DNA from: an uncultured Pseudomonadota bacterium
GTDB lineage: Bacteria > Pseudomonadota > Alphaproteobacteria > RUG11792
NCBI GenBank assembly: GCA_902784055.1
Contig: CACZTP010000004.1
Location: 1-51,037, forward strand
Direction: 5' to 3'
Length of the DNA: 51,037 nt
The notes beneath the pieces are model-generated. The model was not told the origin of the DNA and did not search any database. It worked only from the letters and a program-made list of their open reading frames with translations. The translations under genes were made by a program, and so were the position numbers. How positions within the stretch are numbered: the first letter of the stretch is position 1; the number at the start of each line of letters is the position of its first letter. Shown piece after piece: positions 35,243-44,018 of this stretch.

Positions 35243-36468
35243 TAAACTTCGCCACTAAATAATGATTTGAGTTTGTTAAACAGTGATGTTTTACTTTTAT
35301 TTTCAATATTGTTAAATTCAATACCAACGTTTTGACACAATCCAAAACCGTACATTAAGGATCCCGCCGTTGCCGAAAATGATGCAGACTGGGAATACTC
35401 ATCCTCTCCTATAATTCCTTGTGGATACCCTATCGATGCTGACGATCCTATTAGAAAACTTCTTGAATTTATATATTCAACTAATCCAATTAATCGGCTT
35501 CCTCCACCTGTTAATAGAATACTTTGATAATATTTTTCGTCTATATTATTTTCTAATATATGTTTTTTTATTATATCAAGTATTTCATCAAGTCTTGCAC
35601 TTACTATGACATTTAAAGTTTCAAGAGGTAATGGCTGTACGTTTTTTTCACCATATTCATCGAACATTGGTATAAGTAAAGGTTTTTCTGACGGATCTGT
35701 TCTCGCCATTCCATATATAATTTTTATTTTTTCAGCGTCATCTTTTGATATATTCAAAACGGCTGAAATATCCTGAGTTATAATATCGCAACCTATTGGA
35801 ACTTTATCTGAATAAATAACAGCTCCTTCATCGATGCACGATATTGTAGTACAAGATCCTCCGATATCTATTATCGTCGTCTTATCCTGTCCAGCATTAC
35901 ACAAAGCAATTGAAGACATTAACGCCGATGAAACAAATGCTGATACTTCTATATTATTTCTCATAAAACAACCTTTTATATTATCTAATAGACTTTTTTT
36001 TACAGAAAATACATTAAAAACTGCTGATATTTTTTTACAAGTTATTCCAATAGGGTTTTTTGTTTCTGTTTCATTATCTAAAAAATAATTTATAGGAACT
36101 ATATGTATTGTGTATTCATTATCAATGATACATTCACTGGCAATGGACTGAAGCGTAGAACGCTTTATTGCCACATTATTAATGTCTCGTGATACTTCGA
36201 TTATTTGAGAACTCACAGCCCATGGCGGTAGAGACACAATTACAGAACGTACACGTTCTTGAGCAGAGCTTGACGCAATAGCAATAGATCCTACAATTGA
36301 GTCTTCAACAGCTCTTATATCAGTAATTTGACCATATTCTAATCCATGTGTTGCTTGGTATCCCATTCCAAGTATTTTTATTTCGTTTTTAGAACCGCCG
36401 ATATATTTTGCAATAGTTGCACATACTATATTTGTTCCAAGATTAATGACCGCTAGTTTTTTTTTCAT
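35242..36468 (-). CDS. ftsA: Cell division protein FtsA
   Basis: FtsA is the actin-like protein that tethers FtsZ to the membrane and recruits the divisome. The start was placed at the ATG giving MKKKLAVINLGTN, which matches the family N-terminus and has GGGAA 12 bases upstream; an in-frame ATG at 36504 adds 12 unlike residues. Actin-type phosphate loops are present (INLGTNIVCATIA and IIDIGGSCTTIS), as are SHS2 domain 1C (about residues 75-155) and the LLTGGGSRLIG segment. The C-terminal amphipathic helix LFNKLKSLFSGEV is the membrane-targeting sequence. ftsQ and ftsZ are not adjacent. Confidence 0.9.
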   Translation of the reverse strand: MKKKLAVINLGTNIVCATIAKYIGGSKNEIKILGMGYQATHGLEYGQITDIRAVEDSIVGSIAIASSSAQERVRSVIVSLPPWAVSSQIIEVSRDINNVAIKRSTLQSIASECIIDNEYTIHIVPINYFLDNETETKNPIGITCKKISAVFNVFSVKKSLLDNIKGCFMRNNIEVSAFVSSALMSSIALCNAGQDKTTIIDIGGSCTTISCIDEGAVIYSDKVPIGCDIITQDISAVLNISKDDAEKIKIIYGMARTDPSEKPLLIPMFDEYGEKNVQPLPLETLNVIVSARLDEILDIIKKHILENNIDEKYYQSILLTGGGSRLIGLVEYINSRSFLIGSSASIGYPQGIIGEDEYSQSASFSATAGSLMYGFGLCQNVGIEFNNIENKSKTSLFNKLKSLFSGEV

Positions 36469-36599
36469 GACAATGTTTTTCCCAGCAGTTGCAATGTTAT
36501 ACATACCCCCAGCGACAGTTTAACACTTTATTAATCTAGTAACAGAGCTCTAACATATTTTTGTAGAATTCTTGTAACTAGCAAAGTCAATGCACTGTT

Positions 36600-37475
36600 A
36601 TGTTTTTAAACTTAATTAACTCAATTTTGGATAAAAAAAGTATATACTACCGCGAACTTGATATAATTAACGAACACATTGAAAAAATATTATGTAAAAT
36701 AAATATACAAGATGACATAAGTAAAATTATTTTAAATTCAGGGAAACGTATCCGATCAATATTAGCTCTTAGTGTATACTATCAGTATTACAAATCAATT
36801 CCAGAATACTTATTTAAAATACTAGCTTTTGTTGAATTAATTCACTTTGGTTCCCTATTGCATGACGATGTAATTGATAAAAATAATGTACGTCGCGGGC
36901 AACAGTCTGCATATAAATTATACGGAGCAAAAAAAACTATATTGCTTGGCGATTACTTGCTAAGTAAGATTTTTGATGAAATTACAAAGTCGAAATACGA
37001 ACCATATATAATTACAAGATTTGCAAAAACTGCATCTGCTATTGCTTACGGGGCATATCTTGAACAGACTTTAAAATTAACGAGTTCTTTTGAAGAATAT
37101 ATAAAAGTTGTATCTTTGAAAACATCCGCTCTTTTTAAATTTGCTTCAACAGTAGGGTTATGGAATTCTTATAACGTGTCAAAAATAGCAACATGGGCAA
37201 CGTGTTTTGGTATCATTTATCAGGTGCAAAATGATTTAAATAATTATCATGTTGAAATGTTTGAGAATTCCGAAGATTATATACAAAGTAATATAACTTA
37301 TCCATTTGTTACATTGTTTAAATTGCATCCGCATTTATTTACAAAAAGAGATCAAAAGAATTTCTTATTAATAAAAAAACTAATATTTTCTGAAAAATTT
37401 AAACAAAAGGCATTAAAAGATTTGGCAAAATACCTAGAATGCTTGACCAATTCCGATATATACATTAAAAAGTGA
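36600..37475 (+). CDS. Polyprenyl diphosphate synthase-like protein with degenerate second Asp motif
   Basis: The 291-residue protein belongs to the trans-isoprenyl diphosphate synthase family (FPP/octaprenyl synthases). The first region is intact: substrate-binding GKRIRS (residues 48-53) and the first aspartate-rich motif LHDDVIDK (D89-D93) followed by RRG. The second region is not. QVQNDLNN at 208-215 stands where QxxDDxxD is required, and the usual following GKxTLP element is replaced by QSNITYP. It is also about 30 residues shorter than IspB-type enzymes. It may be an inactive paralogue or a partner subunit, or simply divergent. Its last 42 bases overlap the convergent tamA gene. Confidence 0.82.
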   Translation: MFLNLINSILDKKSIYYRELDIINEHIEKILCKINIQDDISKIILNSGKRIRSILALSVYYQYYKSIPEYLFKILAFVELIHFGSLLHDDVIDKNNVRRGQQSAYKLYGAKKTILLGDYLLSKIFDEITKSKYEPYIITRFAKTASAIAYGAYLEQTLKLTSSFEEYIKVVSLKTSALFKFASTVGLWNSYNVSKIATWATCFGIIYQVQNDLNNYHVEMFENSEDYIQSNITYPFVTLFKLHPHLFTKRDQKNFLLIKKLIFSEKFKQKALKDLAKYLECLTNSDIYIKK

Positions 37476-39257
37476 ATCAATGTATTTACCTTCATTATCC
37501 TTTCTACGATGTGTTGGGAACGCAATATCAACTCTTATTACAGGAAGATTTAATGGAGGGGTGTAGCGTATTCCAAACCCAACTCCTGTCATCCAATTTT
37601 GTTGTTTTTCCGATGTATATAATTTTCCGGTTTCGACAAATGCAACACTGCCTACTGCGTCGTTATATTTAAATCGACATTCCGCTCCTAGCTCAATCAA
37701 TGAAGAACCGCCGTATGGTGTGCGATTAAGTAATATTCCTAATTTTTTCTCTCCATATCCCCTTATTGAATTTGATCCTCCTGCAAAAAACATTTTGTCA
37801 CGCGTTAGTTTTGTTGTAGAACCGCATATAGTGCCGTATTTTGCATAAAAGGCAAATACAAGACTTTTTTTAAAATAATTATTATCAAAACTAGAGTAAC
37901 ATTTAATACTACTTACGAACTTTGAGTAAGTTACATCCTTTGAAAACATTGGTATAAAATCGGCATTTATTTTAAAACCACGACGTGGATCGATATCATT
38001 GTCAGTATTGTCAAATTTAACTCCTAACGGAATACCAAACGTCGTTATATAAGGGATATTTGTATTAATTAATTTTTCACCAGCAACAACTTTATCAACT
38101 GTTTTTGAGTATTCACCAAAGCAACCAATTCCAAATTCAAATTGATTTCTCAAATTGTGCCATAAAGTACCGTTTATACAGTATTTAATAACGTTATATG
38201 ATATTTCATCTTCATGTGTAAATTTTGCCTGCGATGATAATTTCTGATTTTTTGTAAACAAATCATAGTAGTTGTGCTCAACTTTAAATGTTTGCTCATC
38301 CCGCCCAATGTTACCCAGCACTTCAAACGTCGAACCTTTACCGTCTATATTGTAATGTTTCCATCCGGCAAGTATGTTAAAAACATTTGTTGTACTAAAA
38401 TTCGCTCCTAACTTGACACTACGTAAAGGAGCCTCTTCGATATTCAAGACGATATCCGACATTGCATAATCTGAACCGTTTTTATCTGTGATAGGTTCTG
38501 AAAGTTCTACATCAAGTGATGAAAAAAGTTCGTATTTTATTAAAGCATCTTTAAGACGATCAATCTCTTTGGGGTTATAGCGATCTCCAGATTTAAATGT
38601 GAGTTTGTTTTTTACCAAAGGCTTAAGCAACTCAGGTGATTTTTTTGATTTAATATTTATTATTATATCTTTTATTTTAGTAAGGTCGCCTAAGTCAACA
38701 TTATATTTTATATTCACTGTCTTGCTTTTTTTATTCAACTCAATATTTGGGGTTTTTACTTGAACAAATGCAAAGCCTAGATTTCTGTAAAAATCACGAA
38801 TTTTGTTAGTACTTGATGATACTTCACTTCCTAAAAAGTAATTTCCTTTTTTCAATCCAGTTAAAGTAAAAAATTGTTCTTCATTTAATATTTTCTCTGA
38901 GATGTTATATCCAATATAGGAACATTCAACACTGTTTACTGTGTAATGCTCATTAAGTTTTATATTAAATTTATCGAATGTACCTTGTGGAAAAACTTCA
39001 GCCTCGAAATACCCGAATGCACATAATATTTTACGTATTGTATCTGTATTTCGTTTTATCAAAAAATTACGCTCTAACTCTGTCGGGTTCTCCGAATGCA
39101 TAATCATTTGCTCATCAATAGCTTTTAAAATATTTTTATTGCTAACACCAGATATTGTTATTTTTCTCGCTGTTGTTGTATTTTCAGAAGACTTTTTAGC
39201 AAGGGATGATGATAAACAGACATAGAAAGATGTAAGTATGAAAAATAAAAGTTTCAT
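37434..39257 (-). CDS. tamA: TamA/BamA-like outer-membrane assembly protein
   Basis: This Omp85-family protein probably helps insert outer-membrane proteins. The 607-residue product has a signal peptide (residues 1-20), an N-terminal region with POTRA-like beta-alpha repeats to about residue 270, and a C-terminal 16-strand barrel domain (surface antigen D15 type). The barrel holds the conserved RGYGEKKLG motif (L6 loop RGY) and ends in IGIGQAF with terminal Phe. About three POTRA domains and the overall length of about 600 suggest TamA rather than BamA (usually near 800 with five POTRAs). No tamB is seen adjacent. The gene follows uvrD on the minus strand (37 bp). Confidence 0.85.
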   Translation of the reverse strand: MKLLFFILTSFYVCLSSSLAKKSSENTTTARKITISGVSNKNILKAIDEQMIMHSENPTELERNFLIKRNTDTIRKILCAFGYFEAEVFPQGTFDKFNIKLNEHYTVNSVECSYIGYNISEKILNEEQFFTLTGLKKGNYFLGSEVSSSTNKIRDFYRNLGFAFVQVKTPNIELNKKSKTVNIKYNVDLGDLTKIKDIIINIKSKKSPELLKPLVKNKLTFKSGDRYNPKEIDRLKDALIKYELFSSLDVELSEPITDKNGSDYAMSDIVLNIEEAPLRSVKLGANFSTTNVFNILAGWKHYNIDGKGSTFEVLGNIGRDEQTFKVEHNYYDLFTKNQKLSSQAKFTHEDEISYNVIKYCINGTLWHNLRNQFEFGIGCFGEYSKTVDKVVAGEKLINTNIPYITTFGIPLGVKFDNTDNDIDPRRGFKINADFIPMFSKDVTYSKFVSSIKCYSSFDNNYFKKSLVFAFYAKYGTICGSTTKLTRDKMFFAGGSNSIRGYGEKKLGILLNRTPYGGSSLIELGAECRFKYNDAVGSVAFVETGKLYTSEKQQNWMTGVGFGIRYTPPLNLPVIRVDIAFPTHRRKDNEGKYIDSLFNVYIGIGQAF

Positions 39258-39294
39258 TCGATATGAAAGAGACTGCTTTCTTCATTTAATGATA

Positions 39295-41193
39295 TTAAAA
39301 CCACCGAACACAATCTCGTGGCATTTCTACAACGAAGCGTGAAACATGTGTATTAAACTCATCATTTCTGAATGAGTACCTATTTACAGGTGTTTCGTAC
39401 ACCGGTCTGTGGTTGCACATTGTTATAAAAACTTCTTTTTTTGCTCTAGTTAATGCGACATAAAACAACCTGCGCTCTTCTTCAATTCCGTTACGTTCTT
39501 TGAACGATCTTTGATGCGGTAAAATTCCTTCTTCCATTCCAGGAATAAAAACGACGTTGTACTCTAGCCCCTTAGAAGCATGGATTGTGCTTATACTTAC
39601 ACAATTTTTTCTATCTGCAGGATTGTCTGTAGCAAGACTTACATAATCTAAAAACTCCCGGACTGAACTATATTGTTTTAAAGTAAGCATTAAATCATCA
39701 ATCAATATCAATTTTTCATCATTCTCAGGCATCAGGTTTATCGTTTCCATGTACCCCGACTGCTCAAGGATTGTAGCTACAAGTTGCTGAACTGATATAG
39801 TTTCCATCAAGCGACGCCACTCCGACAGCATTCCGAAAAAATCTATTAGCTTTTTATTACCAGATATTATTGCTGCGTCAGAAACGGGTATGTCTCGTTC
39901 TAAAGACAATTCATATAACCTTGAAAGAGTTGCGTTTCCAATTCCTCGCCTTGGAACGTTAACAACTCTTTTAAATGATATTTCATCGTTAGGATTTACT
40001 AGTAATTTCAGATATGCTACGATATCTTTCACTTCGGTACGTTCGTAAAATCTCACTCCGTCTGATAAAACATAAGGAATTCCATAGCTCATTAATTCAT
40101 CTTCTATTGGTCTTGTTTGAATCGTCGTCCTAACTAATACAACAAAGTCTCCATATTTATACCCGTGTTTAATTTTCATCGAAATAATATTTGCAATTGT
40201 TTGAGCTTCATCTTCTGGATCTGAGGCTCTATTGAGCATTATCGGCAATCCAGCTTTTTCATCGGTTTTAAATGTTTTTTCGATACGCGCTTTATTATGA
40301 GCAATAACTCCACTTGCCACTTTTAAGATATTGCCAGTTGAGCGGTAATTTTGTTCAAGTTTTATAACATTCGTATCCCGGAAATCTTTGCTAAAGTTAA
40401 GGATATTATTTATATCTGCCCCTCTCCAAGCATATATAGATTGATCATCATCTCCTACACAACATATGTTCCCATATCCTGCTGATAGTAATCGTAACCA
40501 TACGTACTGAGCAGTGTTTGTATCTTGATACTCATCGACCATTATGTATTTAAATTTTTTTTGATAATATTGCAACACATCAGGATTTTCTTTAAATATC
40601 TCAATTGAACTTTTTAATATATCACTGAAATCTATTACATTTAACCGTTTAAGTTCTTCTTCATAATCGCTGACAAGTTTTAATGCAACATTTTCAATTT
40701 CATTTCTAGCTCGTTTTTGTGTAATGTACGTTTCCTTCCAATTTGTTATTGTAAACAACACATCTTTTGGATTAAACAACGCATCGGAAATACCCTTATT
40801 TTGCATCAAGCTTTTTATTATTTTAACTTGCTCTGGTGTTTTTATTACGTCAAAATTCTCTTTTCTACCAATTTTATCAAATAGCGGTCGTATTATCCTC
40901 AGTGCTATTGAATGAAAAGTCCCAATCCATAGATTATGTATATTACTAAGCCCGTAACCATTTTGTGCTAGTAAATTTATAGTTCTTTGCGTCATCTCTC
41001 GTGCAGCTTTATTAGTAAATGTGACCGCTAAAACTTCATTGATTGAACATAACCCAGAAAGAATTATGTTAGCGATGCGAGATGTTATTACCTTTGTTTT
41101 TCCTGTTCCTGCTCCAGCGACAACAAGAACAGCCCCTTCCGTTGTAGAAACGGCGAGCTGTTGTTGTTTATTTAAACCTGACTGGACAAACAC
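39295..41193 (-). CDS. uvrD: UvrD/PcrA-family DNA helicase
   Basis: This superfamily 1A 3'-5' DNA helicase acts in nucleotide excision and mismatch repair. Motifs in order are Walker A GAGTGKT (near residue 28), VDEYQDTN (Walker B), DDDQSIYAWRGA, EQNYRST, STIHASKGLEYNVVFIPG, and EEERRLFYVALTRAK. At 632 residues it is shorter than E. coli UvrD (720): it ends soon after the last motif and lacks the C-terminal extension that in longer relatives binds RNA polymerase or UvrB. Rep cannot be excluded. It lies 15 bp after rpmE and upstream of tamA. Confidence 0.93.
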   Translation of the reverse strand: MFVQSGLNKQQQLAVSTTEGAVLVVAGAGTGKTKVITSRIANIILSGLCSINEVLAVTFTNKAAREMTQRTINLLAQNGYGLSNIHNLWIGTFHSIALRIIRPLFDKIGRKENFDVIKTPEQVKIIKSLMQNKGISDALFNPKDVLFTITNWKETYITQKRARNEIENVALKLVSDYEEELKRLNVIDFSDILKSSIEIFKENPDVLQYYQKKFKYIMVDEYQDTNTAQYVWLRLLSAGYGNICCVGDDDQSIYAWRGADINNILNFSKDFRDTNVIKLEQNYRSTGNILKVASGVIAHNKARIEKTFKTDEKAGLPIMLNRASDPEDEAQTIANIISMKIKHGYKYGDFVVLVRTTIQTRPIEDELMSYGIPYVLSDGVRFYERTEVKDIVAYLKLLVNPNDEISFKRVVNVPRRGIGNATLSRLYELSLERDIPVSDAAIISGNKKLIDFFGMLSEWRRLMETISVQQLVATILEQSGYMETINLMPENDEKLILIDDLMLTLKQYSSVREFLDYVSLATDNPADRKNCVSISTIHASKGLEYNVVFIPGMEEGILPHQRSFKERNGIEEERRLFYVALTRAKKEVFITMCNHRPVYETPVNRYSFRNDEFNTHVSRFVVEMPRDCVRWF

Positions 41194-41208
41194 AAAGAAT
41201 AGAGGATA

Positions 41209-41436
41209 TTAAAGTTTAGATGAAAAACCTTTGTAACGTTTTGCAAATTTGCTTAATTGACCTGCTGTATCAATAAGTTTTTGACCTTCACCAGTCCAAA
41301 CTGGATGAGTAAAAGGATCTATATCTAATGCAACAGTATCTCCCTCTTTTCCATAGGTTGAACGAGTTTTAAACGTTTTTCCATTCGTTAGTTTAACTGT
41401 TATCTCGTGATAGTTTGGATGAATACCTTTCTTCAT
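41209..41436 (-). CDS. rpmE: Large-subunit ribosomal protein bL31
   Basis: bL31 bridges the large and small ribosomal subunits. The 75-residue protein starts [12 protein letters not shown] and has the conserved TRSTYG and [12 protein letters not shown] segments. The zinc-binding Cys residues of the C+ type are absent, so this is the zinc-independent C- form. It is the first gene of the rpmE-uvrD-tamA run. Confidence 0.95.
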   Translation of the reverse strand: MKKGIHPNYHEITVKLTNGKTFKTRSTYGKEGDTVALDIDPFTHPVWTGEGQKLIDTAGQLSKFAKRYKGFSSKL

Positions 41437-41704
41437 ACAATCACCTTATCCAATAATAAAGAAAACGACCGAAAATGCTCTTAACATGACGTTTTCTAAG
41501 CTCTTCACAGTCCAATTTTATGTTATATCGCTTTAAACCTCAAGCCAGCTGTTAGATTGCCAATGTTTTGCAATTAGGTATAATTAGAACAGTTCAGATA
41601 TAAGGTCGTGTATCTCACTGATTACATCTCATGGGATATTCTTTTGAGAAATCATCCGACACGGATAAGTCAGATAGAGTTTAATTTAAAAAGGTTATTA
41701 TCGA

Positions 41705-42982
41705 ATGAGTTCAACATCAATGAATCTGCAAGAACTTAATGAACAGTCCTTGCACTCTTTGCTTAAATGTGCAGAAGAATACGGAGTTGAAAATCCACAA
41801 AACATGCGAAAACAAGATCTGCTTTACGCAATCCTTCGCAAACTTTCCGAAAATGACATAACAATATCAACTACAGGAGTGCTAGACGTACTACAAGACG
41901 GTTTTGGATTTTTAAGGTTCCCGGAGTCAAATTATTTGCCTGGACCAAATGATATATATGTTTCAAATGCTCTAATAAAAGGAATGGGATTAAAAACTGG
42001 CGATACAATAAGTTGTAGTATTAAACCACCAAAAGACAATGAAAAGTATTTTGCTATTAACAAGATTACAAAGGTAAATTTTGATTCGACTAGCGGATTA
42101 AAGCGTAGAACTAATTTTGATAATTTAACTCCTATTTATCCTGAAGAGCAGATAATCCTGGAACAGGATGATTCGCCAAAAGGCTCAGGTTTGATTCAAC
42201 GGATTATAGATTTAGTAACGCCTATTGGTAAAGGGCAGAGAGCTTTAATTGTTGCTCCGCCTCGTACTGGCAAAACAGTAATGTTGAAAACGATTGCCCA
42301 GTCAATAGAGAAAAATTACCCGGATATATTTCTTATGGTATTATTAATAGATGAGCGACCTGAGGAAGTTACGGATATGGCTCGCTCAATAAACGGCGAA
42401 GTAATAAGTTCAACTTTTGATGAACCAGCAACTCGACATGTTCAAGTGACAGAAATGGTTATTGAAAAAGCTAAAAGGCTTGTTGAACACAAAAAAGATG
42501 TTGTAATTCTATTGGATTCAATAACTCGCCTTGCCCGTGCGTACAACACTGTTGTCCCGTCATCAGGTAAAGTTCTCACAGGTGGCGTTGATTCAAATGC
42601 CCTACAAAAACCAAAACGCTTTTTTGGTGCGGCTAGGAATATAGAAGAGGGTGGCTCGCTAACAATAATTGCCACAGCTTTGGTTGAAACCGGCTCTCGA
42701 ATGGACGAAGTTATTTTTGAAGAATTTAAGGGGACAGGAAATTCTGACCTCGTATTAGATAGAAAAATCGCAGAAAAACGCCTCTTCCCTGCAATTGATT
42801 TAAATAGATCTGGGGTGAGAAAAGAGGAATTGCTTATAAAAGATAGATCGAAGCTTTCGAAAACATGGATTCTCCGCAAGATATTGAGCCAAATGAACAA
42901 TGTGGATGCGATAGAATTCTTAATTGATAAACTAAAACTTTCAAAAACAAATGATGACTTTTTTGAATCTATGAATTCATAA
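41705..42982 (+). CDS. rho: Transcription termination factor Rho
   Basis: Rho is a hexameric RNA helicase that terminates transcription. The 425-residue protein has an N-terminal helical domain ([20 protein letters not shown]), the OB/CSD RNA-binding domain with [25 protein letters not shown] (residues about 61-85), the Walker A loop APPRTGKT near residue 183, the Walker B region [16 protein letters not shown], and the secondary RNA-binding Q-loop region near GGVDSNAL. The length is normal and motifs are intact. About 268 bp without a gene precede it. Confidence 0.97.
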   Translation: MSSTSMNLQELNEQSLHSLLKCAEEYGVENPQNMRKQDLLYAILRKLSENDITISTTGVLDVLQDGFGFLRFPESNYLPGPNDIYVSNALIKGMGLKTGDTISCSIKPPKDNEKYFAINKITKVNFDSTSGLKRRTNFDNLTPIYPEEQIILEQDDSPKGSGLIQRIIDLVTPIGKGQRALIVAPPRTGKTVMLKTIAQSIEKNYPDIFLMVLLIDERPEEVTDMARSINGEVISSTFDEPATRHVQVTEMVIEKAKRLVEHKKDVVILLDSITRLARAYNTVVPSSGKVLTGGVDSNALQKPKRFFGAARNIEEGGSLTIIATALVETGSRMDEVIFEEFKGTGNSDLVLDRKIAEKRLFPAIDLNRSGVRKEELLIKDRSKLSKTWILRKILSQMNNVDAIEFLIDKLKLSKTNDDFFESMNS

Positions 42983-43365
42983 TTAAAAGTAACCGTTTGA
43001 ATATATTTATCTAACGTATAAGTGGTACTTGCTCTTTGAGACCTTATCAATATAAAAATGCGATTAAAAATAGTTTTATTTTTTTAATACCCAAGCAGTT
43101 ACCACTCAGGATATCCATTTTAAAAATATGGTAGATGATTTAAATTAACTAAGGGCGCAACTTTCTACTCCTAAATATAATGAGTCGTTTAACACATTTA
43201 ACTAAGAAATTTTTGTAAGTCATGTTAAGACTGTATAATCGTATATGAAAGATCGTACAGAAAGATATTTTGGAAAAACGCATTTTTACAAAAAAAACAA
43301 ATTAGCAAAATTTTAATATTTGTTGAATTAATATAATTATGTGAGGATGTTAAATAACTTATTTT
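42983..43365 (+). promoter_or_regulatory. Gene-free region with a putative promoter
   Basis: No gene was recognised in these 383 bp. A TATAAT box lies at 43234-43239, with TTTTGT (43211-43216) 17 bp upstream, oriented toward the secreted-protein gene at 43366. If used, it gives a 5' leader of about 120 nt. The rest is AT-rich with no clear repeat or RNA. Confidence 0.4.
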
Positions 43366-43854
43366 ATGAAATTGCTTAATGTTGTTACTACGATGTTATC
43401 GGTGTTATTTCTCTCATATTTTTCCGAGGTTCAATCAATGTCCGTGTTGAAAGAACAGGGTGAGATGACAATATCTATGGCTGAACAAATGCTGAACGAT
43501 CAACCTGTGTTAGTTAAAGGTGAAGATAACTCGGTCGGTGTAATTGTTGAAAACCTAACAAATTTTTCCAACCAATCAGACAACGAGGAGTGGACAGAGA
43601 AAGTAGGAACTAATCGAGATAATTTACTAATGCTACCATCGCTTGATGAACATGAAAAACCTTCTGTAATAAATTTAGATGGTAACCCTACGCAACTTGT
43701 TTTGGCTGATTTTCAACGAAGATTATTTGATGTTTTACGTGATGGTGGAAAAAATCCTAAAGCAACTTTTAAACCTGATACCCAAATTGTTGTTACTCCT
43801 AACGGCGAAGAAAAGAAAATAAATATGAATATTGCTGTGTGGGTGGTCAAATAA
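43366..43854 (+). CDS. Small secreted protein, unknown function
   Basis: The 162-residue product begins with a signal peptide (hydrophobic MLSVLFLSYFSEVQS, residues 10-24). The mature part is polar and acidic, without a recognised domain; it contains MSVLKEQGEMTISMAEQML and a C-terminal ending PNGEEKKINMNIAVWVVK with a short beta-strand pattern. It stands alone between rho and the lytic transglycosylase, with a long AT-rich leader. Function is unknown; an exported protein is likely. Confidence 0.6.
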   Translation: MKLLNVVTTMLSVLFLSYFSEVQSMSVLKEQGEMTISMAEQMLNDQPVLVKGEDNSVGVIVENLTNFSNQSDNEEWTEKVGTNRDNLLMLPSLDEHEKPSVINLDGNPTQLVLADFQRRLFDVLRDGGKNPKATFKPDTQIVVTPNGEEKKINMNIAVWVVK

Positions 43855-44018
43855 CCGAACTGACAAGCCTCAAATTAGCAAAGTACAATACGGAATTAAG
43901 GACTCGTATATTGCGAATAATGTTTTGTAAAAATTAAATTAAAAATTTAATCAAAAATTAGCAAACAATTATTAATAATCTTCAATTAAGAATGGTTTAA
44001 CCATTATCGGAGCAATAA

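Noticed and set aside
39295-41193. The helicase as a truncated pseudogene.
   Set aside because: All helicase motifs are intact and many family members end soon after the last motif; the shorter C-terminus alone is not evidence of decay.
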